A stretch of 64,000 nucleotides of DNA, from the NCBI GenBank assembly GCA_013339895.1, contig JABACO010000006.1:4209542-4273541 (forward strand), read 5' to 3'. The position numbers were made by a program, and so were the translations under genes. Source of the stretch: Ephydatia muelleri. Its lineage: Eukaryota > Porifera > Demospongiae > Spongillida > Spongillidae. Below are positions 1 through 14,024 of the stretch, one piece after another. The notes beneath the pieces are model-generated. The model was not told the origin of the DNA and ran no database searches. It saw only the letters and a list, made by a program, of their open reading frames with translations. Positions within the stretch are counted from its first letter, which is position 1; each line of letters opens with the position of its first letter.

Positions 1-1059
1 TGACATACTTTTATGAATAACATTTATACCCTAGGGGCTAACAGTGCTCAAAAATGCCTTTGATTCTTGTGTTTAGTTGTATTTATCAATAATTCTGGCA
101 AGGTCCCACCGACGGGAAATGTGACGAAAAACAATTCTTGCTTACAATTGAACTGATTTCTGTGCAAGCACTCGATCTAGCTCCCTCTAGCAGTGTGCAT
201 GGCTCGGTTGCCATGCATTGTATGGAAGATGCGAGGCAAACAAAGAGTAGGTGAAGCTAATAATTTATTAATTCATTCGTGCAGTAAGTAGGACAATTAG
301 CATTTTGAGTTGCTGCTTGCTGGGCATGCCCTAGGTTCGGTTTCGTCACTAGGATATTTCCGTAAAAGCTGTGTACCAACATGCATGGCGCGTGTTTTCG
401 CGGACGTGTATGACGTACAATGTATGTCAGATTACGGAGCGTTCACATGACACATGAACAGGGTCTATTAACCATAATTATGCATTACTGAAGTGCAAAA
501 CACATGCAGATAGCCATGATGATTGCAAGATTGTTGAGATGGCGATTGCTTTGCGACTGAATTAGGACGGAGTATTAGTTACTGCTGCTGAATAGAATTC
601 TCAGGGCAAAATCATTACAAGATAAAATGTTTGATAAAATAATCATGCATGTTCTTTGATGCGAATAACTTCATGCGTGCGTATTTAGATGCATTGAAGA
701 GTGAGAATGATCACACAGCTCAGAATGTGACGTCATGTAGTATTGCACGAAATGCCATGCTATACCAGCACTTAAACTAGTCACACAGTTAATCCAACTC
801 CATTTTAGACCCATTGTGGCAGAACCCCTCACCAATGAAATATCTCAGGTGCACGCACTGAAATAATGAACATTTGATTGTTTAACACTTAAAATGTGCT
901 GTGTGGTGGATGATGTCAAACGTCCGTTGCTTGAGACACGGCTGTCACTGACAAGCTTTCTCTACTGCTATCCATGCCCAAGAAACTTGGTAACTGAAGT
1001 GATCTCACGGACTGGAAACAGTATTGAAGCAGACCTCTCATCATACTGAGAACCACACT
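1..1059. other. No gene seen; 3' flank of the minus-strand receptor
   Basis: AT-rich sequence with atgcatgc words. No convincing exon or canonical polyadenylation signal was found. Confidence 0.5.
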
Positions 1060-4000
1060 TCATAGTGCCCTCACCTGGTCAGGGGAAGGGTTGATCCTAT
1101 AGGTGTAGCGTGGGTACTTCTGCTCTTCCTCCTCTGAGCCATGCTCTGACACAGGCTGGAGTGTAGTTTTTGAGGATGAACCAAACTGGCCAGAGTCTTC
1201 TTTTGTGCTGCCATCTCCTGACTTTATTGGAGACATAGGTCGTGGCTGTAGACCTAAGAAAAAATAAGCCATTACATAGGGAATAGGTATCTAGTGCACG
1301 TTTTTTTTAATATCCTCGAAGGTCTAAAACTAGATTGGAGTATCCGTTATAGGCTGATAAGGAACTGAATTTTTAATTGCCCAAGCATTTCAACTCAAAC
1401 GTTACATTTCTATTGCATGCACTTGAAATTTTATAATACCTGCGCTAGGTCCCTGTTCATAGAAACAACCCCAAACATTGAATATGATGTTGTAGCTGCA
1501 TGCTTGACACACCTATATGCAGTGTTCTCTTCTTTCTTTGCTGCACCACTGCAATGATGGCTGCCAATGCTACCCCAAAGATAACCAGCAGGCTGGGGAC
1601 AGCAGCAGCAGCTATGATCCAAAGCATTGGAGGCTCTTGAGAAAGAATATAATATGCACGTGAATGTGGGTTTGTATGTGCATGCAGATTTAGAGAGAGA
1701 TGGAAGAAGTAGTATTATCAGAAGGCTATGCACTGTGTACATGTAGTATTCTGGAAACTGACTATTGCATTGTCAGTTTAGACACATATGCCCCTCACTT
1801 TAAAGTACTAAACATTATTCTTCGTTTGTTTTCCTTCATTGCAGCTGGTAACCAGAGCAGACATACTTGACTATCAAAGTCCCGTGGCTTACCAAAAACT
1901 ACATGATACTTCACTAAATTGATGCATTTAGAATCTGAAATGTGTACATGTCTTCTAGGCTGAGAATGCATGCAGACTAGCATTCCTTATCATTCAAGAG
2001 CAATAAAGAAATGAGACATATCATGCAGCCATCCTCCACATAAGGTGGTGTGGCCACACCCTCTTCTACTTGCCCTTTCTCCTCCCCATTGCAACACATG
2101 ATATAGCTTACCAGGGATGCTAAAGGTATGTCGGTTACTCAAGTGGCCAGCTCCAGCATAGTTGACTGCGTACGCAAAGCACTCATACTGGACACCTTCC
2201 TGAAGACCTTCCAACGGTATGTAAACCATGTCGCCCGGAAGGTAAGGTCCCGACCTGTTGTGCAACTGATGCTCTCCCTCTGACCCTGTTACCATGGCAA
2301 TGACCTGAAGGATTGGTGGGGAGCCATTGTAGGAGAGGTGCACAGTTAGCACTGATGAGAGCCTCGAGCTGGAGTTGCTGATGGTGGAGATGTCTGGGGC
2401 TCCAGGAAGATCTGGAAAGGAAGGTGTGTGTCCTCATCAAAATAGCATTAAAATTACCAGGAATATCTGAAAGTTCCCTAATGAATTGGGGAGATGCACA
2501 AGCGTTTTTATGTTATTATTCATGGTATGACACTATTCATAGAGATTTGATATTGCTTACATTGCATTGCCACTGATGCAAATCAGAGCTATCAAATGGC
2601 ATGATCTCATACTCTCATGTGCCCATCACATGTAAGCAATAATACAGCAACAAACTAACAAGTACAATACACTTCAATGTACACACGTGCAAACATATCA
2701 GACATGTGCACACCCGTACACATACGCACACAATGCATGCACAATGAACACACAGCACACACATACTATTATTCACATACCAACGGTTTCATTTCTCTCC
2801 ATCAACGCAGACCAGATGTATGCCCCATTGACCACAGACAATTGAAACTCATATGGGCCGCTGGAGGCTGTGAACTCCTGGCTCCTCACAATGCCACTCA
2901 TGACCAACCCTTCCGAAGGTGGATTGAGGCTGACAAGGGTGGGGCTCCACCCACTGCTGGTCCCTGCTACCCTGTAGGAGACATTGACGTGTGCGATCTC
3001 TGCACCTCCATTGGAATCCACACTGATGGTAAAGCTGTAGGCTGTGTAGTTTAATCTGTATATGCTCCAGCTAGAGATTTGTGGAGCTGTTGATAAAACA
3101 AATGAGCAGAATTCAAAGACTGCAGTGCATCGAGCACATGTACAGATTATTTGCTCACAAAAAGGTATTACACAAGCACAAAGACTTTCACAATCCCTCC
3201 ATCTGATAACCGGCTGTGTAACTACTGTATTGGTATACATTAACACACGGTCCCACAACACCATTCACCACATCTATTCCACCTGTCCCAATGCTTGCAG
3301 CACACAGACAAACTACTCACATCCATAGGGTGCGCTGAAGGACAAGGCTGCTGCTGTCACTCTCCCGTCCATATTTGTGGTTGCTAGCTTCACTTGGTAA
3401 TTCAATCCGGGCAGATAGTGGAGCACAGCCATTGTTGTGGCACCACTCAATACTATGACAGAGACTGTGCTCCCATTAGAATACAAAAGGGTCACTGTGA
3501 CATTGTCTGGAGTTTCATCCGGTATGAGGATGCTCAAATTCCAGGTTAGGGTAGCGTGTGATGCTGTCAGGGTATTGATGTTGATGTTGAAAGGCGCGGC
3601 AGGAAGCACTGCACAAAGAGACACACAGGCCTGGGTATAACAAATGCTCATCTACACCAAACAATTTAGCACAAATGTCACAATTTTTAAACCTTTTTAT
3701 TTGTATGATAAGTAAGTATGTGTGCCTATTAATCGCAGATTGCATCTGCCAGAAGCATCCACGGAAGATTTGCATCAGCTTTTTTTGAAAGGCTATGATA
3801 CCTGTTTCATGTTTTTCAACCAATGGGTAACAGAAGTGATATGACCTGTGTGAACAGCTGCCCTTCAACACCATCATAGTATTGATTTATATACCTTTGA
3901 TACGCAGAGTGAAATTTGCCTGCACATATCTTGAATTGTTAGGCAGCAGCAATAGATTATTTGTTATTCCGACAGTGTAAATGCCTCCATCTTGTCTAGA

Positions 4001-7000
4001 AGCTGTCCTAGAAACCACAAGGGAGGTTGACCCCTGAAGGTTTCCTGAGGTCACAGTCATGTTGCTTGCATTTGCAAGACTGTTCCCATCCTTGTACCAC
4101 ATGATGGCGGTAGTACTCCATGGCCTACTCTGGAGGTATACAGATACGTTTACCAGTAGTGTGGATGGAACAATTACATTTTCCACAGGGGGTAAAGCCA
4201 GAATGGTGGGTGGAGCTGCAAAACAGCAGAAATGAGATTAGAAATGATCAATGCAAGGCATTTGTCATATTATTGTTGGGGGGAGGGGGGGGGGGGCTTT
4301 CTCACCAATAACATGCAAATTGATAGCCTTGTAACCATTGGTATTTCCATTGAGTACTCCCTGGCAGGTGTAGGTATGGTCGTCACTCAAGCTAGCATCC
4401 ATAATGATTGGAGATGGCAGGAAATCTGAAGTAGTACTGCCATTGCGCCACAAAATGACAGCGTAGGGCAACAACGGGATGGAGCAGGATAATGCAATTG
4501 TGGCACCGTACAGCACGTATTGGTCAGGTGGGGCATTGATCCCTGATGTAAAGGGATAAAAGATAGGCAGAGGTCAAACTATGCATATGACAATGATTTG
4601 AATCCTTTGCTAATTGCTGGCTCAGGTTTGCATACAACTCTGTGGAGAGCACTGGACTGGGCACAGTTCAGCTGCATGCATGGTTACTAGGAGAGGGTAT
4701 TGCAGGCATGTTTCTCAGCAAATATATGTTGGCTGCCACATCAATGATACTCTGTGTCAAAATGTTGCATTCAGTTATTTGTACACCTCAGAGTGCATGT
4801 ACTAGGCCACATTGAAAAATGGCAATCAAACACGCATATGGCATATGTAACTCTATGCAAGACAGTGTTGGTGAAACACTTTGCAGAAAGCTTTGGTACG
4901 AAATACTTTGTATGTGATTATTACCATGGTTATCTTATCATATCAGAATATTTTAAATGAGAACTTAAAAATGTTCACATTCAAATGAAAACAGTAAGAC
5001 TTTCATGTGTGTAGCTGGCCATGGATTACCACTAAGTAAATAACCCTTAGAATGATGGTTTTAGAATGCTGAAGTAGTGCAAACGTGTTGCGCATTTTGC
5101 ACACCAGACTGCATTAAACAATGTTTCCTCCTAACCCAATCACGCAGTAGAGACAATGGCAATGTTTTTTGTGGAAATCTGCAGCTTGTAAAGGTAAACT
5201 TTCAAACTGCATACCCATCACACGTACATCCATAAACACTTACTTGCTATGGTGATCATTCCAGTCGATTGTGTCACCACTGTTCCATTAGTCACTTGTG
5301 CCTTGCATTGATATATACCTGAGTCTCTGTCTGGATCCAGAGGGTTAACTGTATAGAGGATGCTGGTCAGACATGCCCCTGAAGAGGCTGTACTGGCTCG
5401 AACTGTGCCATTTTGTACCCACTGAAGACTCTGTACACAACTTGAAGAAAGCAAGAGTAGATTTCAACACTTGCAATTAATGAACATCTATGGGGGTGTT
5501 CAAATAAAGTACATTTAGTGGGTGGAGGGGGGTCAAATAATGTACATCTACGGGGGTTCAAATTGCACTTGCAACTTGCTATAATATGAAAAAACTTAAC
5601 ACCACTGGGACCATTTCCTTTGTAACGTACAGTTTTACCAGCGTTAAATTTTTTAAACATGTATATTATAAATGTGTGTTCCACACAAGGAAACAAGTGG
5701 AAACAGTATTTCCCTACCTTGATGCAGTGCACCCAAAGTTGATAGTACCTCCTTCCAATACCGTCAAGCCATTGGCAGGAATGAGTGTTGAGAGTGTAAC
5801 TTGCACTACAATATAAGAGTATACGAATGTAATGCATACACAGGAAAAAAAGAAAGAAAATAAAAGAATGTTCTAGAGCAGATCAGCACGTGATGTCGTT
5901 ACACGAGTATAGCTTAACCCGTTGATGCCACCAAGACAGTGCACATGTGATTTCATGCTTGACCCTGATACAGTGTACATGGACATTGAACATGAATGCA
6001 ACAGTATAGTTGTTTTGCTGAGGCAATTTAGATTAGGTGCATTTCTGCTAAACACAAGAATCAAAGGCAATTAAAAAAAAAACAGAGATCAAACATATAT
6101 AACACAACAGCAAAGGTTTATTTGTTGCCACATGCATGCAAGGACAGGACTCCAGGTGCACAGAAGTGACAAATGGATGTATATATTCATTTGCCATTCC
6201 ACCTGTTGAAGCCCTAGCTCATATTACAGCAAGTGGGACTAGAGAGGGGGCAGGGGGAGGCGTGTAGAAGCATTCAAAGTGCGGCCACACACCGCTGCTT
6301 ATAATTGTTTAGACATATAGTGGTTTTGTCCAGTCACAAAATTTATGCTTTGGTTTACCACTTGTCGTGTTCTCCCACCCCGCCCCCAAAAGTACATTCA
6401 CACTGCCAAGTGTTTACCAAAACCACGTTAAGGCGGTCGGGCAATGTCACCTGCACGCAAGAATACACCTGGCTTGTCGGTGCTTACACGGAAAAGCATA
6501 CGACTGCAAGTTTGGTCTAAGTCGACATGTACAGATGCGCAAATAAGTTTCCTCAAAGAAGTAGCGCTTCCTACTGAAAATCAGGTGTTACATATACGCA
6601 TCAAACCCAAATACATGAAAGTACGTGAGTATTATTGAATCTGCCGTCTAAAATACACGCATATCGTCATATGTAGCTGAATTCCCACTGCGACCTAGTA
6701 ATACAGACCCATGCAGCTGCATATAGAGACTTCAAAGTGGGCCGCTTGTGTTTATGGCGTTATATATTCATAGCTCTTCTCAACTGAGCATGTTTATTTC
6801 ACCTCGTCACCTGTGTAAATACTATGTACTGCACGGAATACAGCGTACGATACAGACAAGAGAATGGCGCATTCATAGAACACATGCATCTCCTCCCTCA
6901 GGCTCTACTGCCCCACATCAAAACAATGTGCGAATGGAGACCGCAAAAAGAAATGCAATCTCCCAATGGTTGAAAGTCGCACAGTACGATATGCAACTTA

Positions 7001-7059
7001 CTCTTCGACGAAGGAATAGCAATTGCCACCGTCACCCAGAATAAGATCATGCGGACCAT
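1060..7059 (-). CDS. Type I membrane receptor, 3 Ig + 3 FN3 domains (10 exons)
   Basis: Exons (minus order): 7059-7002, 5805-5718, 5440-5244, 4542-4306, 4215-3895, 3608-3321, 3086-2781, 2411-2112, 1635-1513 and 1253-1060. All have GT/AG borders and agree in phase, giving one 703-residue frame. The start MVRMILFWVTVAIAIPSS is a signal peptide. Ig1 is split over exons 2 and 3 (NFGC, LQWVQNG, SGIYQC). Ig2 is exon 4 (LSCS, ILWRNG, HTYTC). Ig3 is exon 5 (IMWYKDG, GGIYTV) and lacks both usual cysteines. Exons 6-8 are FN3-like. Exon 9 is one membrane segment followed by QQRKKR. The last exon is an acidic Ser/Thr-rich tail with PRYTYRINPSP. All introns are phase 1 except the one splitting Ig1 (phase 2), typical of shuffled extracellular modules. 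It probably acts in adhesion or recognition at the cell surface; ligand unknown. It faces away from the other receptors. Exon limits are hand-called; further 3' exons by splicing at 1075 are possible. Confidence 0.85.
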
Positions 7060-7430
7060 TTTGATACACCGGTCTGAATGAAGCAAAAGGATTCTTCGAA
7101 AATCTTTGCTTTTCCCGTTATATGTGCTCGTCCGCACATCCTGTTGCTCTATTTATCCGTAATCGATCATGCCCTGCACGTTTCTCAGTACTTTAGACTT
7201 CAGTTAACTGGAATTGTTTCTATGACCGTATAGCAATTGGAAAATAAGATGCAATATTGTTGCTCTAGAGAAAGCAATTACTTTAGAACTCGTACCGTAG
7301 AGTACCAGATTTAACGACCCCCCCCCCCCCCCCCCCACCCCCTCCGCCCCTTACGTGAGACTAAAAAAATGGCATGTTTTTGAAACGAGCGTATCTCCAA
7401 AACCCATCACGCCACCACGCACCTTTTTCA

Positions 7431-8847
7431 AACTCATATCGTGGTACCACTTCTTTCTTATAAAAACTGACCGTTTGGGATTGCACTGACATGCTTCACT
7501 TCTGCACAGCTTACCTAGTTTGTGACAGTCGTGTGTTTCCAACCGCTCGTCTCTAAACGCGGAGAATCGGTGTATACTTAGTCACAACACCTTTCAACAC
7601 AAATACGGTGTCTCTATTACTTTAACCTGTTGGTTTGAGGAGGTAAACACCAACGACTGTGACCATCCACATCGCTCCGCCATTTGTTAATTCAGTTATG
7701 GACGTAGATTCGTATCTATGCAGCAAGTGATCCGAATGTGGAACGCATGCACCCCTATTTAACTCTTTGGACGCCATGCATGCGAGTTCATGTACGCATG
7801 CATACATGTATGTGCACACTGTAACTAAAAAATGTGTTGATCACAAAAGCTTCATAATGGATGCAAATGCTTGCTGCACTTGTAAACATACAAGTACATG
7901 TGACATGCTTGGTTACTGCAACTGTAATTCCTGCTCAAGAACCCATTATTCAGATGACTTCACTAATGCATCACTCCAGTACTCCCAGAGCAGGAAAGCG
8001 TAACCCAAATCAGTGTAGTACATATAATGTTGAAAATCCCAGTTCACTCCTCCGTGCCTTTTGCCAGTTCATAATCCGTATGGGTTGTTACAATCATATA
8101 CATAATAATGGACACACAAGATGTGCATACACCCCCACATGGGTTGAAACATTTTATGTTACTATAGCAACTCCGTGGTTACATGCATGTCAATATATTG
8201 AACTACTTGCATGTATGTAACATGTACTTTAATGATCAACACAACAGATAGTTATGGTCGTGTGAGAATGCATGCACGTATATATCGATTTGGCGTTCAA
8301 AGAGTTAAGAACACTAAATTATGGCTTAGCCGCCGAATGGGAATGATTTGGTCTCGCTTTTATAAGGTTTCGATTCAGATGTGTAAACATGTGCATGAAC
8401 GTTGATTACATTTTTTAATGAGATTCAATGTTAATTAACAGGGTGCATTTCAGCCAACCAGCCAATGAGTACTGAGTGATTCAAAATGCTTTGCAGCAGC
8501 ATGAGCATTGTTTCCATTAGCATGACACCATTTGATGACTTGAAGCTTATATTTGATGGTGTACGATTTACGACTTCAGCGAATGCAACGAACAACACGC
8601 GAGACATGCGTCTATACGTCTGCGAACAGAGGTTAATCAGAGTTTAAAGTAATAGAGACACCGTATTTGTGTTGAAAGGTGTTGTGACTAAGTATACACC
8701 GATTCTCCGCGTTTAGAGACGAGCGGTTGAAAACACATGACTGTCCCAAACTAGGTAAGCTGTGGGACCGAGCCCGAAGTGAAGCATGTCAGTGCAATCC
8801 CAAACGGTCAGTTTTTATAAAAAAGAAGTGGTACCACAATATGAGTT
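7431..8847. mobile_element. Fold-back element with ~200-base inverted arms
   Basis: The arm 7431-7626 reappears inverted at 8642-8847 with scattered changes and a small insertion (for example the stretch around cggagaatcggtgtatac). No coding capacity. The right end carries TTAA; the left end has TCAA. A second, smaller element lies inside. Confidence 0.75.
7759..8308. mobile_element. TTAA-flanked miniature element, piggyBac-like
   Basis: Begins TTAACTCTTTGGACGCCA and ends TGGCGTTCAAAGAGTTAA, so it has short inverted ends flanked by TTAA as in the piggyBac superfamily. 550 bases including both TTAA, non-coding, nested in the fold-back element. Confidence 0.65.
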
Positions 8848-9009
8848 AATATTTTGCATTACTAAATTTGGAGTGATAAAGTAATCAGCCATACATATTT
8901 AATGCATTGTGTGCAGTGATGGTACATAGCACTGAAATGGCTAATGCTGCAGTGAGCCTAGTTTGAATCGGGGTAGAATGTACATTATCACCATCTACAT
9001 GGTAGATGG

Positions 9010-9095
9010 GACGGGGCGGGGGTAGGATGAGGGAGGGAGGGGGGGGAGGGAGAGAGGGGGAGATGGGGAGAGGGAGAGAGAGAGAGGAAAGAGAG

Positions 9096-9155
<60 letters not shown>
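9010..9155. repeat. G-rich and (GA)n microsatellite
   Basis: Interrupted then pure (AG)n from about 9072. Confidence 0.9.
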
Positions 9156-9157
<2 letters not shown>

Positions 9158-10669
9158 TTGTCAGTGATTAGCATCAACGTAACGTTGGCTTTAATTAGTT
9201 GTGCTTTCGTCCAAATGCATTAAACCGCACAGCAAAATTGATCCTCATCTAAACTAGTCCTCCTGAACCAATTTTAGAAGTCAAATTGATTCCCCTACTG
9301 CCACGTCACCCCCACTCTCCCTTCCGACAAAATCTGCATGGCCCTTGCTGCATGATCCGATTCGATTATTAATTGTTTAATGTCCTATTAATAATAACGT
9401 ATTACCTTGCGTGATCGCTCTGCATGCAATACATACACCTTTGCACGAACATTAGGTTTATTGACAGTGTCACGTTTAACCTGGAGTCATCAATCTGTCA
9501 TAACCAGTAGTTGCAAGGAAACAAAGCCTGCTGCACTCTGCATTGTATCCATATACCATATGCATGCAACCCATGCATACATTGAATGCGTGCACCAATT
9601 TAGGTGAACACGCACATATATAGTAAATGTATGCAGGCCTACTGATGATGTATAACAACGAATTCACATCCATGCATCAGTGCAATTGGTAGACCTTGCA
9701 TGGGCAGCAAGCTAGTTCTAATCTCTTCATCATGCATTTACCATGCATGCAATTGAGAGCTGGTTTGACTATCTTCGCGGGTAAACTGCACTTCAAAGCA
9801 TTCATTACCGCAGCGGTGCAGTCATGTTACCTTGCACCGGATTGTCTTGCATAATGCACAATTAACTTAACTTAATTAATCGCAGACTATGAAAGCATAA
9901 TTGGATCATGCACCATCAACCGCAATGCATGCATGCACGATAATGCTCGTAACTAGTGAAATGAACAAGAAATTGTAACTGAGCGTTGTCCGAGGTTACC
10001 AGGCAATAGAGTCTATATAAAAATCGCCGAGCTTTTTCATGTATACTGATAGAACTTACGTATAAGCGTTGAAACATACAACCACTTTGAAAGTAATGCC
10101 GCGAGTGCTACTGACAAAGAGAATGACATGAGGCATATCCAACTGGGTTCGAGCAAGGATTGTAATAGTTAAGTAATCCTTGGTTAGAGCTACTAGCTGG
10201 TTCAGTAGACAACGATAATTTAAAAGAACAGATCACAGTGCACATTGCCATGAGGCACAACAGTGTGCACACATGATTTCTGAATGTTTGGTCAGTCCCT
10301 ATCGGCATGCGTTGCATGATTTATTATCAACTAACTGACTTTTCAATATAACATAAAATTAGCGAACTGACAAAATCAAATAACGACATGACCCCTCTAA
10401 GTACATACTGAATTTGAAACGAATTGGACGCTCCTACCTGAAGATGTGGCAGTTTCGAACTCCATAGGTAATCAGGTCTCATAACGTCAGCACGGAGCTC
10501 GTATAAGACTCGAAAATATAGATCTACATACAGAAATGGTGTGCTATGAAGTGTTGAAAATAGAAAGTCGATAGCGTTTACAGTTCGGAAGTTATAGTGA
10601 TTTGAATGTAAGGCACTTTTATAACAAATGTTATAATATGCACTAGGTACCTTTTCGCGGAAAGCGATC
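9156..10669. other. No gene seen
   Basis: Short scattered frames only, with many atgcatgc and gcatgcat words. Confidence 0.5.
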
Positions 10670-12780
10670 CCAATATGTATGGGATTTGGAACAACGCAGC
10701 TGACAAGCTAAACGTGATCCAAGTCGAGATAGAATTTGCCTGCATGGCTTCCGATCCCATACCCATAAAGTTCTACAGCCAGGGGGGCACAGACCCAACC
10801 CAGCTCATTGCATCTAGGGTCATTTGCAATGTGTTTTCTCTGCTGCATATGCTGCGACCCAGCTGTCACACTCGCTTCGGAAATCATTTCAGCATTGAGC
10901 GGTGATGTAACAGTAAGGTCAAGTGCAACTGGCTTGCATAATGACCAATTAGGAATCAGAACATCAGCTGGCTGTGTCCTGCTCTTCTCCAATCCCCATC
11001 CACTTCCCATCTCTACTTGACAGCCAACATGTGCCCAGGTGACAATACTCCACTAAAACATCCCTTAATCTGTTTTGGCATGTAACCACATCACCACCAC
11101 TTTGCATGTCAGGGAGTGATGGCCATGGTGGTCCAGTGAATGGTTAGGGCAATACACGCATATAGATCCTTCCGAGACACCATGCCTAACCACCACTTCA
11201 AAGCAATTTGAAATTCATTGGGCTCAAGGTGGGACTGTGATTCAGGTGAGGGTAATACAGATAACCAAGCTGAAGCATGGGGTGATGATAGAGACTGTAG
11301 ATGAGCTTTATCAGGCATGGAGGCAGAGTTATACAGTTCCATGAACTGATGGTCTTCGAGCTTGGAAGACAGAACCCTGTGTCCATGCACTGAGTCTGTG
11401 ATCAATGTCAATGGCTGAGATGGTGTCAGATGTAGAAAGGATGGCATTATAAAGCTAGATTGAATGATTGAGGTGCCGATCATCTGTAATTCCCTGGCCA
11501 GATGCACTCAAAGAGGCTATGTAGGCAGCCGAGAAATGATGTGACAAGGAACTAAGGCCTAGTCCTCCCCTGCTGAGACTGAGCCTGTAACCATGCCTTG
11601 TCTGTTGTGTCAATAGAGGCTGTTACATTCTGAAAAGCATTGGCGGACGTCATCATCATACCCTTTTAATGCTTCTGCTACCAAAGACGGAGGTAAGGGA
11701 TCGGGCTATGCCTCATTATGCTTTGCATAAATTAAGTTTGCACTATGTAAGTAATCCCCGATGGGAGAAACAAGTATGTCCAAGTGTGGGGCATGAGGAA
11801 CCTTCTCGACTGAAAAGAAGAGCTCACACTAGTAAAGGTTCATTAAGTTACCTAAAGTAGGGCCAATATATTCAATAAGGATAAGAGCTCGCAACAGTGC
11901 TGATTTAGTTCCAGCTAGGGCACCATCATCATGGTACCATGCATGCTTGATATAATTACTAAGTCAGTAATTGTCGGCGTAGATGGCTGATAAGATCTTA
12001 TGCAATACTATAGGTGATCTCCCTGCAGTACCCCAGTCTCTGAGGTAAGGTGACAAGAGAGGGGGAAACAATAGTGGATGAGTGCCATAGCACCACACTG
12101 TCTAGGGAGCAAGCTCAGTGAAGAAAGTAAAGTCATACACTCATAGAGGAGTGCCTGCTGAGAGGCAAGATTGAAGCATTCTTCCTGTTGCAGCAAAGTC
12201 TTCATCCATCCAATAACTTTCACTGCAGTTCCTTAGCTATGTATAATCCTTTCAAGATCAGATCCGAGACCCCAAGTTGAATTGGTTGGAACTTTTTCTT
12301 TTACAAGGGAGCATAAGCAATCTTCTTATGTTTCACCTACTGCAATGGACCTTATGTCTTGAGGGCAGTTAGAATTCAAATTATTTAATGCAGTCAGGTT
12401 TGCTCCACCAAGAAATTGAGCCACTTTCAATGAGACTTTCCCAAAGGCTAAAAGGTTGATAATGCTTCTTAGAGAAGCACAAATACAGATAGGCATAGGG
12501 ATATTGATTATATCAATGAAATGTTGGATTGTAAGGCCTGATGGTCCTGCTGCTTTGGAAATGAGCACAAAATGGCAACTATGTTGAAAGTTTAAGCCAA
12601 GTGACAGAGGTGTGCAGGTAGCCACATCCGGAATTGGAGGGGGGAGGGGGGGGGGACAACTCTGGTGTTTGTCTTCGATCATTTGCCAAGTTGAGTCATT
12701 GTTGGGAGCTATATAGAAGAGTACAACATGCTTACCATACATACCAAGCCTTGCTAGGGTTACACAGCACACTCCAAGGT
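10670..12780 (-). mobile_element. Decayed reverse-transcriptase retroelement
   Basis: On the minus strand, fragments appear in the order of an RT polyprotein: AAGPSGLTIQHFIDI and VAQFLGGANLTALNN with RSIAVGET (RT fingers/palm), a degraded TGVLQGD block, SPHASAWLSVLPSP and NEFQIALKWWLG, then PADVLIPNWSLCKPVALDLT with SPLNAEMISEASVTAG and NDPRCNELGWVCAPLAVE. The last block resembles the C-terminal nuclease-like domain of a retroelement family common in cnidarian and sponge genomes (from memory). Many stops and shifts: it is dead. Confidence 0.75.
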
Positions 12781-13920
12781 TTTCTTTGGATCTAATTTGT
12801 GCCTAGTTAGAGTTGCCATAGCTTAGCAGAATTCCCAACTCATTTTTGGACTAAAGATCACAAAGAGTAGGTATAGTTGTAGGTTTTACATGTCTGCATG
12901 CCTTCATGCTTCAATAGGGGAAGTACGCACTTCGGTAACATGAAAAGCTTCAGCCATGCAGGCATCCTCTGAGTTTTCAGTCAGATAGATCTCAGCGTTG
13001 TGGATAGCGCTCTAGCAGGGTGGGCCCTTTGCCTTCTTAGGAATACAAATGGTACTTCGCTGTTAATGCGGTTGTATGGTACATGCATGTATTACACTAT
13101 TAGATAGACACATTCTAGAAAAATAAAACCTTCACAAGCCGATTATTTCGAAGCTTTGAAAGGTTGCAAAAGGATGGAGTAGGTGTACGCATCTAATTTT
13201 GTCTTTCGTAAAGGTGAATAAAACCAATTTTGTAAATCTTTGCATGACCGTATATTGTCGCGGAAAAATTTGATCCTATTGATGTCTAATTATATTAGAG
13301 ATGTGGTTATGTGATTCAGGTGGGCCACCCCTGGTGAGTCTCATCTTTGTTCCTTCATCAGTTAAAAGTAGTCATTAGCAGCTGGATATAAATGTATCTA
13401 ACGTGTACTGAGTTCCGAAATATGCAAGCCAAAACATTAATTCAACATGCCAAGGCCGAGGGTAGTGGGTGATGTGTCTAAAAACTTTTTTTTTCCACGC
13501 AAGGACTGCAAAGAACAAATAATACACAGCAAAATCCGTGTCTTACGATGGCTTTGATGTATGGAAAAAGACACCACGCAGTCATCTGAATCCAAACGTC
13601 AAAATAGTAACGGTTTAATATACGTAAATATAATGAAGCAATTGTTTATGAGTCGTTTGGATAGCAACCACGCGACCGTTGCTGTGTTGACTTTAAGACT
13701 GTGGTTAGCCGAGTCCATGTTGTGGTTTGGTGCCGTGGAGTGGTGCCAAGTGGCCCTCATTCATCACCCCTGCGACACGAAACCACACCTGCGTACACTG
13801 ATAAGGGATACGTACGTTCGGCCCAGTGACCTAAAGAGGCATGCTCCGCATATACATGTATGACTCGCACGAGCCTCATCAATGTGAACAGCACATGCAT
13901 ACTTATTTCTGCACATTACG
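12781..13920. other. No gene seen; upstream of paralogue 1
   Basis: The 100-codon plus frame at 13561-13863 has no recognisable motif and is probably chance. Confidence 0.5.
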
Positions 13921-13931
13921 GGTTATTTTAT

Positions 13932-13937
13932 CACGTG
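13932..13937 (+). promoter_or_regulatory. CACGTG E-box upstream of paralogue 1
   Basis: The context tatcacgtgata is a near-perfect palindrome, 93 bases before the chosen ATG. Equivalent sites precede paralogues 2 and 3. Known binders of this core are bHLH-zip factors (MYC/USF/TFE type); function here is inferred. Confidence 0.4.
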
Positions 13938-14024
13938 ATACACCAATTGCTCTTTTAAAAAGACATGCGCTTGATTGCCATCGGTTCAATGAACACTGTA
14001 CGCGCGCGAAGTAGGTCGTCCGCG

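Noticed and set aside
13561..13863. 100-codon plus-strand frame upstream of paralogue 1
   Set aside because: No motif and no splice context linking it to the receptor.
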